Source: Sisyra terminalis
Taxonomy: Eukaryota; Arthropoda; Insecta; Neuroptera; Sisyridae
DNA length: 64,000 nucleotides
Direction: 5' to 3'
Assembly (NCBI GenBank): GCA_958496175.1
Contig: OY292277.1
Span: forward strand, 2,728,001 to 2,792,000
Below the pieces are notes generated by a model that saw only the letters and a program-made list of their open reading frames with translations, ran no database searches and was not told the origin of the DNA. Position numbers and translations under genes: made by a program. Shown in pieces: positions 35,045 through 46,278 of this stretch. Every line of letters begins with the position of its first letter. Within the stretch, counting starts at the first letter, position 1.

Positions 35045-36076
35045 TATTAGGGGGATTTTTTTTTTGACTTTTTTTTTGGTCCCATCGTGAAATTTTGTTG
35101 GAAATACCAAAAAAAAAATTCTCTGAAAGTTTGAGCCCTTAATATTAATTTTAAGTCCTCGACCAAGACGTGTAAAGATTTCCCATTGACAATACACGGA
35201 AACTCTGATTTTTTATTTTTAAATTTCTATATCTCAGCGGCATTTCATGGGATCGCTTTTACCGAACATGGTTTTTTCTCAGAATTAAACGCTCTACAAA
35301 AGTGCCCATTGCGACAAAGTCGTAACTCACACCGGTGAGGTAGTACGGGCCACTGAACCTGATTTTTCCATAAAATTCGCGTTTTTTTTTGCATTTATCT
35401 CGTAAATAACGAGAGCTACGGAAAAATTATAAATGAAAAATTTGTAGAGAATTTGATTTCCTACAAAAAAGTTCTTGTAGACCAAATCGCGACAATCAAT
35501 ATTAAACGAGATATTAAGCCTTGAATTGATTTTTCTGTGAAATTTTTGCCGATCATTGATTTAAACTTATAAATTGATATAAAAAAAATATATTGATATA
35601 AACTTAATATCTCGTTTAATTTTGATCTTAGCGATTTGGTCTAACGGACCTTTTTTGTAGGAAATCAAATTCTCTACAAATTTTTTATTTATAATTTTTC
35701 CGTAGCTCTTGTTATTTACGAGATAAATGCAAAAAAAACGCGAATTTTATGGAAAAATCAGGTTCAGTGGCCCGTACTACCTCACCGGTGTGAGTTACGA
35801 CTTTGTCGCAACGGGCACTTTTGTAGAGCGTTTAATTCTGAGAAAAAACCATTTTCGGTAAAAGCGATCCCATGAAATGCCGCTGAGATATAGAAATTTA
35901 AAAATAAAAAATCAGAGTTTCCGTGTATTTTCAATGGGAAATCTTTACACGTCTTGGTCGAGGACTTAAAATTAATATGAAGGGCTCAAACTTTCAGGGA
36001 TTTTTTTTTTTGGTATTTCCAACAAAATTTCACGATGGGATCAAAAAAAAAAGGCAAAAAAAAATCACCCTAATAT
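35045..36076. mobile_element. Foldback element E1, near-perfect ~500-bp arms
   Basis: Ends read TATTAGGGGGATTTTT and TCACCCTAATA, between TA dinucleotides. The arms agree at well over 95% through words such as CGACCAAGACGTGTAAAG, CACCGGTGAGGTAGTACG and GGGATCGCTTTTACCG; only a short centre near 35.56 kb is unpaired. It is the freshest-looking palindrome in the window. It interrupts foldback C2 and has no coding frame. Confidence 0.9.
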
Positions 36077-36595
36077 ATTTATCTAAAAAAGGTTAAGTTC
36101 ATAAGTGAGCATTACGTTTTTTGGTTTTCACATATTGTAAACCTAAAAATCCGATATACGTAATCACAAATAAATATATTAATGAGCGAATATCGAATAG
36201 CGAGAAATTCGGTGAACTAAAAGAAAATGGATGAATTATATAGTTGAAATTCAGATATTTTAATAATAAGTGAATAGATACACAATGGTTATACTTGATT
36301 ATGGAGGAACTGGGTTTCGTGCATTTTAACAAATTTTAATTTCGCAGTAGTTTTGTACATTTCAGTAGTGTAAAAGTTGAGACAATGAAATCGGATTTCT
36401 ACTAATATTCTAAATATCTAGGCGAGTGTTTTGATAACTTTTGACTGTTTTAAGTCATAATTATGACTCACTTTATTGAACTTAACGATAGTTTTATAAA
36501 TAATAATTTTCATATGCCACCACAAATAGCAAAATTAAAAAGAAAATTTAATCTACACCTATGTTACGCAGACGAAGTCGCAGGAATCAGCTAGT
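36077..36595 (+). mobile_element. Possible Helitron-like insertion (3' end recognised)
   Basis: The right border reads GACGAAGTCGCAGGAATCAG then CTAGT and an A/T insertion point (36571-36596). The CTAGT end with a short GC-containing stem before it is the pattern of Helitron 3' ends (CTRRT). The 5' end is not recognised; a TC-starting end could lie just after E1. There is no coding frame. Placement between the two C2 parts supports an insertion. Confidence 0.3.
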
Positions 36596-36660
36596 ATTCC
36601 ATATATTGTATACACAGTATAACTGTTCAAAGTCAGCGAAAAAAAATCTTATTTTGATTA

Positions 36661-37129
36661 ATATTTTTCTGGAATGGTCGAACTCTTTGGAGATCCCATA
36701 GGATAAGTGACGTAACCGTACTAGTTTTCCCCAATTGAAAATATAAAAAAAAGAAGAAACTATAACTTGAATATGAAGCGACTCGTCGCAAAAAAATGAA
36801 ATATATATATAAAGAGAAATGAATGGTTTTCTCTCTCTATCTAGATTTATGGCTGAGCTCCCTCGGGATAACATCATCCTGTGTGCCTTCTCTCGTCGTT
36901 CCTTGATAATTATATTACACTTTTTATATTTATTTTTTTCTTCTTTATATTTTTATTAAGACGGCAAACTATGTCAAACTCCATCGCTATCATGCACAGA
37001 CATCAGACAATACCTATTTGCCCGTACTCCCCGATTCAACCCTTTAAAGCTCCCCGAGGAATTTTCAGCAGCTATAAAGCGTTGTGTATTCAACGAAAGG
37101 TGGTTTCTTGGCTCTAGAAAGAAATTTTC
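36661..37129. other. Gene-free stretch
   Basis: A+T-rich DNA with T-tracts and a small less A+T-rich patch at 36830-37110. Overlapping short frames only. Nothing recognised. Confidence 0.5.
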
Positions 37130-37610
37130 AGCGGGGGGCGAAATCGATCGAATTAATGTTAGATAGTGGCTAATAGGGGTTGAATAGATCAGATTATTTG
37201 TGATTGGAATTATAAACATGTAGGTCCACGATAAGGTAGAGCTTTGCGTAAAAGCTCTGAAAAAATGCTGAATACAGTAGAAAACAATTAGTGCTTTAAT
37301 GATAAATCACCGTGAAATTATTTCATAACGATAAAAAAGCACCAAAGTGCTTTTTTACTGGCCGAAAATTTTTTTGGTTTGTTCAGATTTCAAGTTGAAA
37401 TATTTTAAATTTTTCAAAGGAATTTTTTCGAGGTAAAACGGTCGGAGGGGACATTTGATGGATGCTAATAGGAGCCGAATAGATTAAATTATGTGAAGTA
37501 TGAATTATAAACAGCCACGCTAAGTGGAAGGTAGAGCTTTGGTAAAAAGCTCTTTGAGCATAGAATAGACTGCAGTTTATATCAGTAAATTATGTAGAGA
37601 AATATCTCAA
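37130..37610 (+). repeat. Local tandem duplication Q, period ~295
   Basis: Two diverged units (37130-37315 and 37437-37605) share CTAATAGG, GAATAGAT, AATTATAAAC, AAGGTAGAGCTTTG, GTAAAAAGCTCT or GTAAAAGCTCTG, and GAATA-AGTAGA-like tails. Both carry the dyad GAGCTTT-N(4)-AAAGCTC (37231-37248 and 37536-37554 approximately). Confidence 0.65.
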
Positions 37611-40018
37611 TTAAACGAAAAATGAAAACTACTGGCTCAAAAGCAAAATTTATAAGCGACTAAAGCTTTGGAAAGCACGAATTTTTCGTATGGTGCCATG
37701 AAGCGCGGTAGCGCTTCGAAAATATAATTTTTTTTTTTACGTAAGTTATGGGCCAAATCTTAAATCAATACAGGTGAAAGATGCCAAACAGCGTGAAAGC
37801 TTTTCCCATATAATGTAATTTGAAAAAAACTTCCACGGCCCACTGGTTTTTTTTTTTTTTGGTTGAAACTTGAAAAACAAAAGAAAGCCGATAAAGGCAA
37901 TTAAAACAAATGCGAATCGTGTACCTATATATGGATGTTAAGCACATTGTAGAGTCCACATGTAATATGAATTTAATTAGTCCTTCATCCCTTGTTTGGT
38001 CGTTTAAAAATATATTTAGCTGAGAATGGAATAAAATGGAAAAAAAAATCCCCCTCCCCCCACCCTCACCTCGACAAACACCTACGCGTCTATCAACAAA
38101 TACTTCAGCACCGCTATTTTAATGAAGTTAACACGTAAATAAACAGGAAAATGGGTGAGAGCTTTCGCAAAGTTTTGGTCGGGGTGTGGGCTTAAAACGG
38201 TTTCCCTTATACTAACATGGCTTTTTTTTTCGAAGCTTTAAATGTAGGAAACAAAAAAAAAATCGTCTATTATAAAGCATATATGATAATGCAAAAAAAA
38301 ATGAGATAATTTAAGAGGAATTCCAGTGGAAAAGGAATTAGGGAGTTGGAAAAAAGTTTTAGTGATTTAATAAGTTTCTGGCAATATTTGTGCTTTTTAA
38401 TCTTCAAGAAATTTATGCTGATTTAAGTGCAACTTTTGGGAAATGTTAAAGACCTTTTTTGTAGAACATTTTATTTTCTACAAAAAAAAAAATTAAAATA
38501 TTTGTTTTGATTGATGCAAAAACTAAATTGGTCGATTGAAATGAAAATTTGATCAAAAAACAACAGTGGAAACGTACTGTTACGGAAAATTAAGACTTTC
38601 AGCACAAAGTTTGTAAAGTTCAAGCCAAAAGCTCACTGCTACGTTAATCTTACATTAACGCGAAGAAGGAATTCTACTTTTTGTTTGAAACGAAAAGCTG
38701 AGCTTTGACTTTTTCGTTTAATTCATACATAATATGGCTGATGCTATATTTAGGCGTTTCCTTCTACCATTTCCCTTCACGTCCCCGTTCCCCCCACCCC
38801 GTCACCCACTAATCGCGTTTTAAACAAAACGAATGAACCAACTTAAGAAGTGTTGACTCGACAATGTGAAACATTTTTCTTTCGACAAAAAAAAAAAATT
38901 CTGCCATTCACCCCAACCGGTTTTCATCCCCCGCACGCCTCATATCTCCCCAACGCACAAAGCCCCAAAAGCGAAACGCCGATGATTAATTGAAATTCGG
39001 CAACGCTTCAAAAGTAGTCGTCGCGGTGGAGGAAAATTCCGAGGGATGGGAGACGGATTTTCCAACAACAGAGTAAAGACATTGCATTGATAAATATGAA
39101 ACGCTGCCAAATTAAAATTTCCCTAAATATATATATATATATATATAATGTTCAACAATGAAAAACACATCTCCGAGATTCAGACGCAATTTTTTTTTTT
39201 TAGTCATAACATCGAAAATTTTCACGAGAAAAGCCGATCGTTTCGTTTGCATAATAATGATGTTATATTCGAAAAAAAAGCTCTGATCGTCAAACGAAGT
39301 GATGTGACGTTGGTAAACAAACCAACTGGAAATTTTCCTTTTCCCAGCATTTGTGATGAAAATTCACAGTTACTTTTCTCGTTTGGGGCGGGATAAGGGG
39401 CAGAGGGTGGAAGACGAAAAAAATTAGTTTATGTCATCGGTGCTCGTCAACTTTTTCTACGCGCACTTGCATCGATATTGACAGGTGTCATATTAAAGGG
39501 ATGATTTGATTACTTGTGTCGCGGGAAAGGGTACAGGGGGTGGAGGGGGACAACGAACGCAAATGTTGGCGTGAGTTCAAAGAAAATGCATGGAAATATG
39601 TCAAACGACTTGGATGCAATAAATAAATTTAATCTGATAACAACTTGCAAAAATTTTCTGGAAATTTTTTTTTCCACTCTTAAAATAATTCGATGCTAAC
39701 GCTATACAAAAAAGATAATAAGAACCAGATCTCATTTATGCAGCTCCCTAGAGTTAGCCCTCCAATTTTGAAAATTTTGAATTTCAAATTTTTTTTGTTT
39801 TTTTTTTATGAAAAAAGGAACCAATTTGAAGAAATAGAAACCTAAAATCAACCCCTCGGTTTTAAATACGATCTTTTCCTCCTTGGCTTTGCTGTATTTC
39901 GATGGATTTTGATTAGATTTTTTCATTCCTTAAATTGTTGCATTTTTTAAATAAATACCAAGAATATAAAAAAAATCACTTTAAATTAAACAATTTTAAA
40001 ACCAATGTTGGAAAATGT
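37611..40018. other. Gene-free stretch
   Basis: It contains a 45-base fragment similar to foldback F interior (GACCTTTTTTGTAGAACATT near 38450-38470), an (AT)n run at 39126-39147, and less A+T-rich patches near 38.74-39.06 and 39.29-39.56 kb. Frames are short and overlapping. No gene recognised. Confidence 0.5.
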
Positions 40019-41352
40019 GAATACAATATATAGAATATATTGCAGTCCAATTTATGAAGTATAAATTAATCAAATAAAAAATGCATACCAAAAACATAAA
40101 TTTGAGCAGAAGTTCAAACAAAATTGCCAGTAACGTATTGCCCAAATACGTATTTCGATTGCCATACATATATAAGACTGATTCAAAAAAATATGTTTTT
40201 TTTTCTTAATTATATTGAAAATATTGTTGTAAATGACAAAAAAAAAATGCTGTGAAAGTTTAAGCTCTTAATATTAATATTAAAAGGTGCCGCATCGCAA
40301 ATTTCGACTTTCCATTTAAATAACATGGGAACAATATTCTCTTGCACTTTGGAATTTTATAGCTCACGTTGGTGACAATATTTCGGAATGACCAAGGTAT
40401 ATTCTTGTAGAAAATTGAACAATCTACAAAAAAGGTTTCGGACAAGTTTTTGATATATTTATTCCTTCAAAAGTTATTCGAGGTCAAAGTTGAACTAAAG
40501 AGAAATTTTAATATTTTTTCAATTTTTTGGCGCAACAATCAATTTTATGAGAAAATTTTATAAGACATTTTTTGTAGAGCATTTGTTTTCCTATAACTTA
40601 TCTCCATAAAAGTTTTTGAAATTTTTCACAGGTTCTAAGTTATTTGCATTAAACTGAAAATTCTCTGAATTATTATTATATTTTAACATAAAAATTATTT
40701 TTTTAATTTTAATTAAATAACTTAGGACCTGTGAAAAATATCAAAAACTTTTATAGAGATAAGTTATAGAAAAAAAAAGTGTTCTACAAAAAATGTCTTA
40801 TAAAATTTTCTCATAAAATTGATGGTTGCGTCAAAAAACTGAAAAAATATTAAAATTTCTCATTAGTTCAACTTTGACCTCGAATAACTTTTGAAGGAAT
40901 AAATATATCAAAAACTTGTTTGAAACCTTTTTTGTAGATCGTTTAATTTTCTACATGAATATATCTTGGTCATTCCGAAATATTGTCACCAACGTGAGCT
41001 ATAAAATTCTAAAGTGCAAGAGAATATTGTTCTCATATTATTTAAATGGAAAATTGAAATTTCCAATGACGCACCTCTTAATATTAATATCTGTACATTA
41101 AAATTTCACAAGATTTTTTTTTGTCATTTCCAACAATATTTTCGATATGATTAAGAATAAAAAATCATCATTTTTTTTGAATCAGTCTTTTATATATTCT
41201 ATATATTGTAATCACGGTATAACTATTTTATGTTTATGGTACGATTTTTATTTATTATTATTTTAAATTATACTACTTAAATTGGACCACATCATATTCT
41301 ATATGTTATATTCACTGTATAACTGTTCAAAGTCGGTGAAAAAATATTATTT
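40019..41352. mobile_element. Foldback element C3, interrupted by D2
   Basis: The left arm lies at 40019-40170 (ACAATATATAGAATATATTG, CCCAAATACGTATTTCGATT). The right arm lies at 41192-41352 (TTCTATATATTGTAATCAC, TTATGTTTATGGTACGATTT, CTGTTCAAAGTCGGTG). The foldback D2 replaces the centre with the hairpin motifs, so only half a motif survives on the left. Confidence 0.75.
40172..41190. mobile_element. Foldback element D2, complete, ~480-bp arms
   Basis: Ends read TATAAGACTGATTCAAAAAA and TTTTGAATCAGTCTTTTATA. Arms share GAAAGTTTAAGCTCTTAATA or its counterpart, CTCACGTTGGTGACAATATT, CTTGTAGAAAATTGAAC and AGGACCTGTG with few changes. The centre is near 40.68 kb. It lies inside foldback C3. Short open frames occur in each arm but are mirror images in different frames and not supported as genes. 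Confidence 0.85.
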
Positions 41353-41707
41353 TGAAAATGTTGGAAAGTCTAAATCGTTTTCAAGAAGAATTGGCAGTTG
41401 TTCGATCTTAAATTCTAATATTTCTCAAATCAAAAAGTAGCATTATTAAAGGTGACAAGTGATTTAATGATCACAATCAGGTACTATGTTCCGTCGTTTG
41501 CCGGCAGATGACGGGACGTGTGATTGATTGAAAATAAAATATTAATTTTAAATATTAATATCTACGATCGAACAAACAAAAATTAGTTATAGTTTAACGA
41601 TTTAAGCTTTCCAACATCAGCTTTAATGTTTATAAAGTCCAAAAATAAATGAAACATATACAATTTGAGTTTGAAGTAATACCTTCAATTGTTTAGAAGA
41701 AATCAAG
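41353..41707. other. Gene-free stretch
   Basis: A+T-rich DNA with one CpG-containing patch near 41489-41525 (GTTTGCCGGCAGATGACGGG). Nothing recognised. Confidence 0.5.
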
Positions 41708-42650
41708 CATGTTATTACAAACATCGCACACGAGTTGCTTACATTATTAGCAATTTGAAAAAATCAAATATCATTTAATTTGTTTGACGAAAATTTTACC
41801 TGCACATCAATGAAAAAATGGTAGATGATCGATAGATACCTGAAACAAAAGAAAAGCGTTGTATTGTTTTGTTTTTCTTGGAAAAAAAATTTGGTATTTG
41901 GCAAAGAAGTTTCTGTCTTCCTCTTATAAAATCAATGTTATTAATGGAAATAGCAAAAAAATAGGAAAATGTACCCTCCCCCCATTATTACCTCACCCCA
42001 TTAACAAAATTATTAATGGTCTTTAAAGCAGAAACGAAATATTCATAATTAAGTAAAAAAAATATTTTTTTCAGCTGAAAAAAAATAATTTACAGTTTCC
42101 CTATCTAATCCTGCCCCATATGAATACATTAGCTTGTTCAATCGCAAAGTGATAGAAATCTTAGCTTTTATAGTTAAAAACTTTAATACTCAATCAAAAA
42201 AAAATTATTCCGGAAATATGGGAAGTTTAAAAATCAAGTTTGGCTTAAAATTTTTCGGCTTTAATTTTTTTCCCCGAAACCAATTATAATCTTCCGAAAC
42301 CGGAAACTATATTTCACATATATAAAAATGAAAATAATTACCCACTTTCTTGTTGTGTTATATGTTAAACGATCCAGAGAAGAACATGGGTTGAACTTTG
42401 ACGTTGAAAAAATTCGAGCTTTACGCAAATACGGAAAGCTCGCTTTTCCCTTCCCATTTTGCCCGTCTCACTTGAATATTTCACGGCTTGATATATGAAT
42501 GACGGTCCTATAAATTTAAAGATAAGAGACTTGTGCTTGGAGCTTTAAGCTCTGAATTTGTAGTTAAGAAATAAACGTCTTAATGTTTCTTACTAAAGAA
42601 ATTTTGGTGACCCTTCGGTTTGAAAACTTGTTAATTTGAAGCTTTAATCT
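41708..42650 (+). repeat. Ancient segmental duplicate T, copy 2 (partner 32520-33415)
   Basis: Collinear with the 32.5-kb copy at an offset of about 9.19 kb, with heavy divergence. It has its own C-run (41976-41985) and T-tracts. No frame is conserved between the two copies, which argues that the ancestral segment was noncoding. Confidence 0.65.
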
Positions 42651-45600
42651 CTAAGCTTTTCACTTTTTAAATAGAAATGATCGATTTTCATCTTCATAAC
42701 GTTCTTTTTATTTTTCGGTGATCCCAAAAAAAATTTCTCAATAATCGACTTGAAGGACCATAAATTTTCAAAGTGATATCATTTTTAACAAAAATATCGA
42801 AAAAAGTATTCAATGCATCATTGGAAATTCTTTCAAACAATTTAATCAGACACGTTTTTATTACCAATAAAAAATAATAAAATATCAATATTTTTTTTTG
42901 ATGAAATATTTTCTTTTCCTCAAAAAAATCGCGCCATTTCGTTGAGCTTTTTATCGTCATTATTTACGTCCTTCTTTTTCTTTTTTATCGCGCGAAAGCT
43001 CTTCGATTTGGCTTTAAATTGCCTAAAAAGCTGGCAAAGTCTAATAAATTTAACCAGAGGCACTTTTAAGAGCCAACCGGCAATATTTTTTTAGGAATGA
43101 CTTTTACGTTTTCTTCGTTTATTTCTAGATGCTTTTCTTTTTTTTTCAGCTAATAAACACAAAATTTAAGGGATGGATATGTGGAGGGATGATTTATGCG
43201 TCATAAAATTTATATGGACCAATATTTGGCCGTAAAGACAACGAGTGAGTGATCGACGAGGAAACCTTGACCCGCATTCGGGTGATTTTTATCATTTGCT
43301 TTGGGGGGTTGCAGGAGGGGGGGTGGGTTTGCCATCACGAGTTTGGCTTTGAAGTGTCAATGCATAATGTGGAAGTTGAAAGAAAACCGCGCGAAAGAAT
43401 TTTCGTTCGGGGTGGATTTGCAAGGGATGTTTTTGATTTTGTGATAACATTCACTTGGTCATATCATCGTTTTAATGTCACCGCGATCTATGAGCTCCGT
43501 TTTTTTTTTTTTTTTTTTTTTACGATAACCACACAACCCTCACCTCATCCCTCACCATTATCCCTCACCACATCCCGCTCGTCGTTATGGGTTTTATCAA
43601 TTTATTTTTTCGAAAGGAAAAAAATTCACGCGTAAATTTAATATTTATTATCGAGAGATATATTTTTTATAATATAAATAAAAAATATAAAAAAACGTCG
43701 TAAATTTAAAATAAAGTGCCGACCATATATAGTGGCGTAGGCTTTTTTCGGTGTGCCATTTTTTTTCTTTTTACGCTCAATATAATAAAAATGATTAAAG
43801 ACTTGAGATGTTTGATGAGTCAACGACATTGCAAAACGAAAAAAAATCAATTTTTCTTCATTTATCTCTTGAAAACACATTGATAAGGTTCCGAGCAAAA
43901 TTTCAGAGCACATTGTTACATTTTGGGCCTTAAAAATCATAGGTTGCAACCAAAAAACATTGGATTTGGTTTAGATAAATGATTTTTTTTGAAAAAAAGT
44001 TTGAAGGAACTTTTTCATGTCATATGAAGCACTGGCAAGCGTTTACAATGGGGAGGGAAACGATTTAATTGTAGAAAGAATTGCATTGTAGAAATAAAAA
44101 CAAAAAATCCAACTTGGCACTTATGTCATTGAAAAATGAGTCAAAACACTCGTCTTGGAGACATTTTGTCAAAAATCTCAGAAAAGGTTGGATTTTTCGG
44201 AAAAATCTTAAGGACATATCTTAAAGTCAATAAAATTTCCTACAAAATCACTAAAATAAGTTTTCTTCGAAAACCTGACCATTTTCGAGAAAACTTGATT
44301 TAAAATTGGTACCAAATAAGATTTCTTTTTCCAATAATTTACGACTAAAAGTTTGACCAAATTTTAATGATTTTTATGTTTTAAAAGTTAGTAATTTTAT
44401 GAAATATGATACTTTATAATATTTTTCACCCAGCCTACCCTGTGTAATGTTTTGCACTCCCTATTACCTCAAATAATTTCCCTTAAAATTTCTTAGATTA
44501 AAATTTTCATCTTGTTGACTTGTCAACAAAAATTTAGAATAAAAATAACTGATTTTTAAAAAAGAATAATTTTTCTCCTTCAAATCATTTTGCGGGAGGG
44601 GGAGGGGGTTGACGAGGGGAAAATCACAATTTTATTTCAATATGAAATTTCCATTTATAATTAGATATTTTCGAGGCATCGCGTCGCCCATCTGAAATTA
44701 ATACAGTGATATCATCCCCCAAGTGGTCCAGTCTCATTCAAACCCCTCACCCTTCTGCCACGAACGTGAAATTCGAACGTGTTTTGTTTGCGAAATGCAC
44801 AAAATTTGAACTGTGACGTAATAGAACTATTCGTGATTGGAATCGAGTTTCAAAAAAAAAAAAATCTTTCTCAACAAATTCTTTGTTTTGGCATTGAATC
44901 GATGCAAATGCCAAAAAAAATAATCTTCGTCAATTTGATGGTCCATGGTAAACACCTGTTTCAGTATTTTTGATCAGACTCCCCAAAAATTTTTGACGTA
45001 AAAATTTTTTTTGCTGACAGGGGAATTACATTTGAATATGCTTTGACTTATGCTTAGTTACAACCAATGTTTTTTTTTTTTTTTAAAAATTAATATCGGG
45101 TATCTCAGAAGTTAAAACAATCGATTTTTTTGTTTAAAACAAAAGATTTTCGATTGAAATGATACAGTAAGTTCTCGTGTGCGGTCTTTGTAACTATCAA
45201 AAGTTTGCTTATAAATGCTTATTATTTCCATGATTCAATTATATGATTTCGAGGAAACAAAAATGTTTTTTGGAAAATTAATAAATTTTTGATGAAAATA
45301 AAGGCAAATTGAGTGCAAAAACTACAGGGCAACTTTAAGGAAAATATCGCAGAATCCGAACTATGGAATGTAGCTAATGCGAAATATGAGTGTTATGGCT
45401 TCATTATGCAGCTTTTATTTATAATGGTTTTATTTGTAAATGCTCGGAAACAGGAAGAAAAAGCTCAACTTGGATGTGAACTATGTTGGAAATTTCTGTG
45501 CTAGTTCTCGAGCTTGTACGATTTGATTTATTCATATCCACCAACACTTTTTGCCCTTTTTTCCGCGTAAAGTTGATGCGAGCTTTAACGATTTTTTCAA

Positions 45601-45884
45601 GGTCACATCTGGCCCGTGTTTTCCTAGGGTAGGGTTGCGCTTTTTCGACTTATTTCACACTATAAAATACATAATACTGGCTTATCTTCTTTCGATTGAA
45701 AAGTTTTCCTGGGAAAATTAATAATGAGCCACGCTAGTGAAGTTGCAGGAGTCTACTATTTGTCTATATATTTATTAAATATTGTTATTTTTTGAGCCAA
45801 AGGCTCAAAAATAAAAGGGCTCTTGGATATCTTGTTTTTTTGAAGTTCCCGAAAAAAAAGGATATTTGATGAAAACTTTTCAAT
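42651..45884. other. Gene-free stretch, island at 43.24-43.62 kb
   Basis: The island includes a 128-codon plus frame (43249-43635) that ends in poly-Phe from a 20-base T-tract and shows no domain. Minus frames overlap it. The rest is A+T-rich with G-runs near 44.59-44.61 kb. At 45727-45762 a CACGCTAGTGAAGTTGCAGG block resembles the Helitron-like end at 36.57 kb but is not clear enough to call. Confidence 0.45.
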
Positions 45885-46278
45885 CGAATTTTCTTGGAAA
45901 CCGTTAGTTTAAGGAAAAAAATTATCGTACATATTTTAAAGAAAATTTATTTGTCTTTAAATTTAGTCTTTACAAATTTTTCGATAAAAGTAACCATTAA
46001 CGAGATATTTAAAAAAGCTCTCAATTGAAATCAATTTATCCATGTTTCATAGAACCAGTGCAAAATCGTTGTGATTTTAGTCGCATTTTCTTGAAAACCG
46101 TTAGATTTACGAAAAAAAATTATCTTACATTTTTTAAAGAAAATTTATTTTTCTTTAAATTTGGTTATTACAAATTTTGCGTTAAAAGTGACCATTAACG
46201 AGATTTTTATAAAAGCTCTCAATTGAGATGAATCCTTTAAATTTCATAAAAACCATTGAAAAATCGTCGTAAAAATTG
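45885..46278 (+). repeat. Tandem duplication O, period 197
   Basis: Units 45885-46081 and 46082-46278 share CGAATTTTCTTGG / CGCATTTTCTTGA, AACCGTTAG, AAAGAAAATTTATTT, CTTTAAATTT, ACCATTAACGAGAT and AAAGCTCTCAATTGA. A decayed third partial unit may follow to about 46350. Confidence 0.75.

Larger units (their letters stand above)
34821..36660. mobile_element. Foldback element C2, split by later insertions
   Basis: The left arm and centre lie at 34821-35040 (TATACAATATATAGAATATA, CAAAGCAATC hairpin half, ATCACTCCGTAACTGC). The right outer end lies at 36594-36660 (CCATATATTGTATACACAGT, CTGTTCAAAGTCAGCG). Between them sit foldback E1 and about 520 bases ending in a Helitron-like terminus. Most of the right arm is missing. 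Confidence 0.7.

Noticed and set aside
40260..41101. Similar ~61-codon frames in D1 and D2 that look like a conserved peptide
   Set aside because: They are the same noncoding arm sequence read in each inverted copy. Conservation follows from the repeat, with no ATG or codon-level pattern requiring translation.
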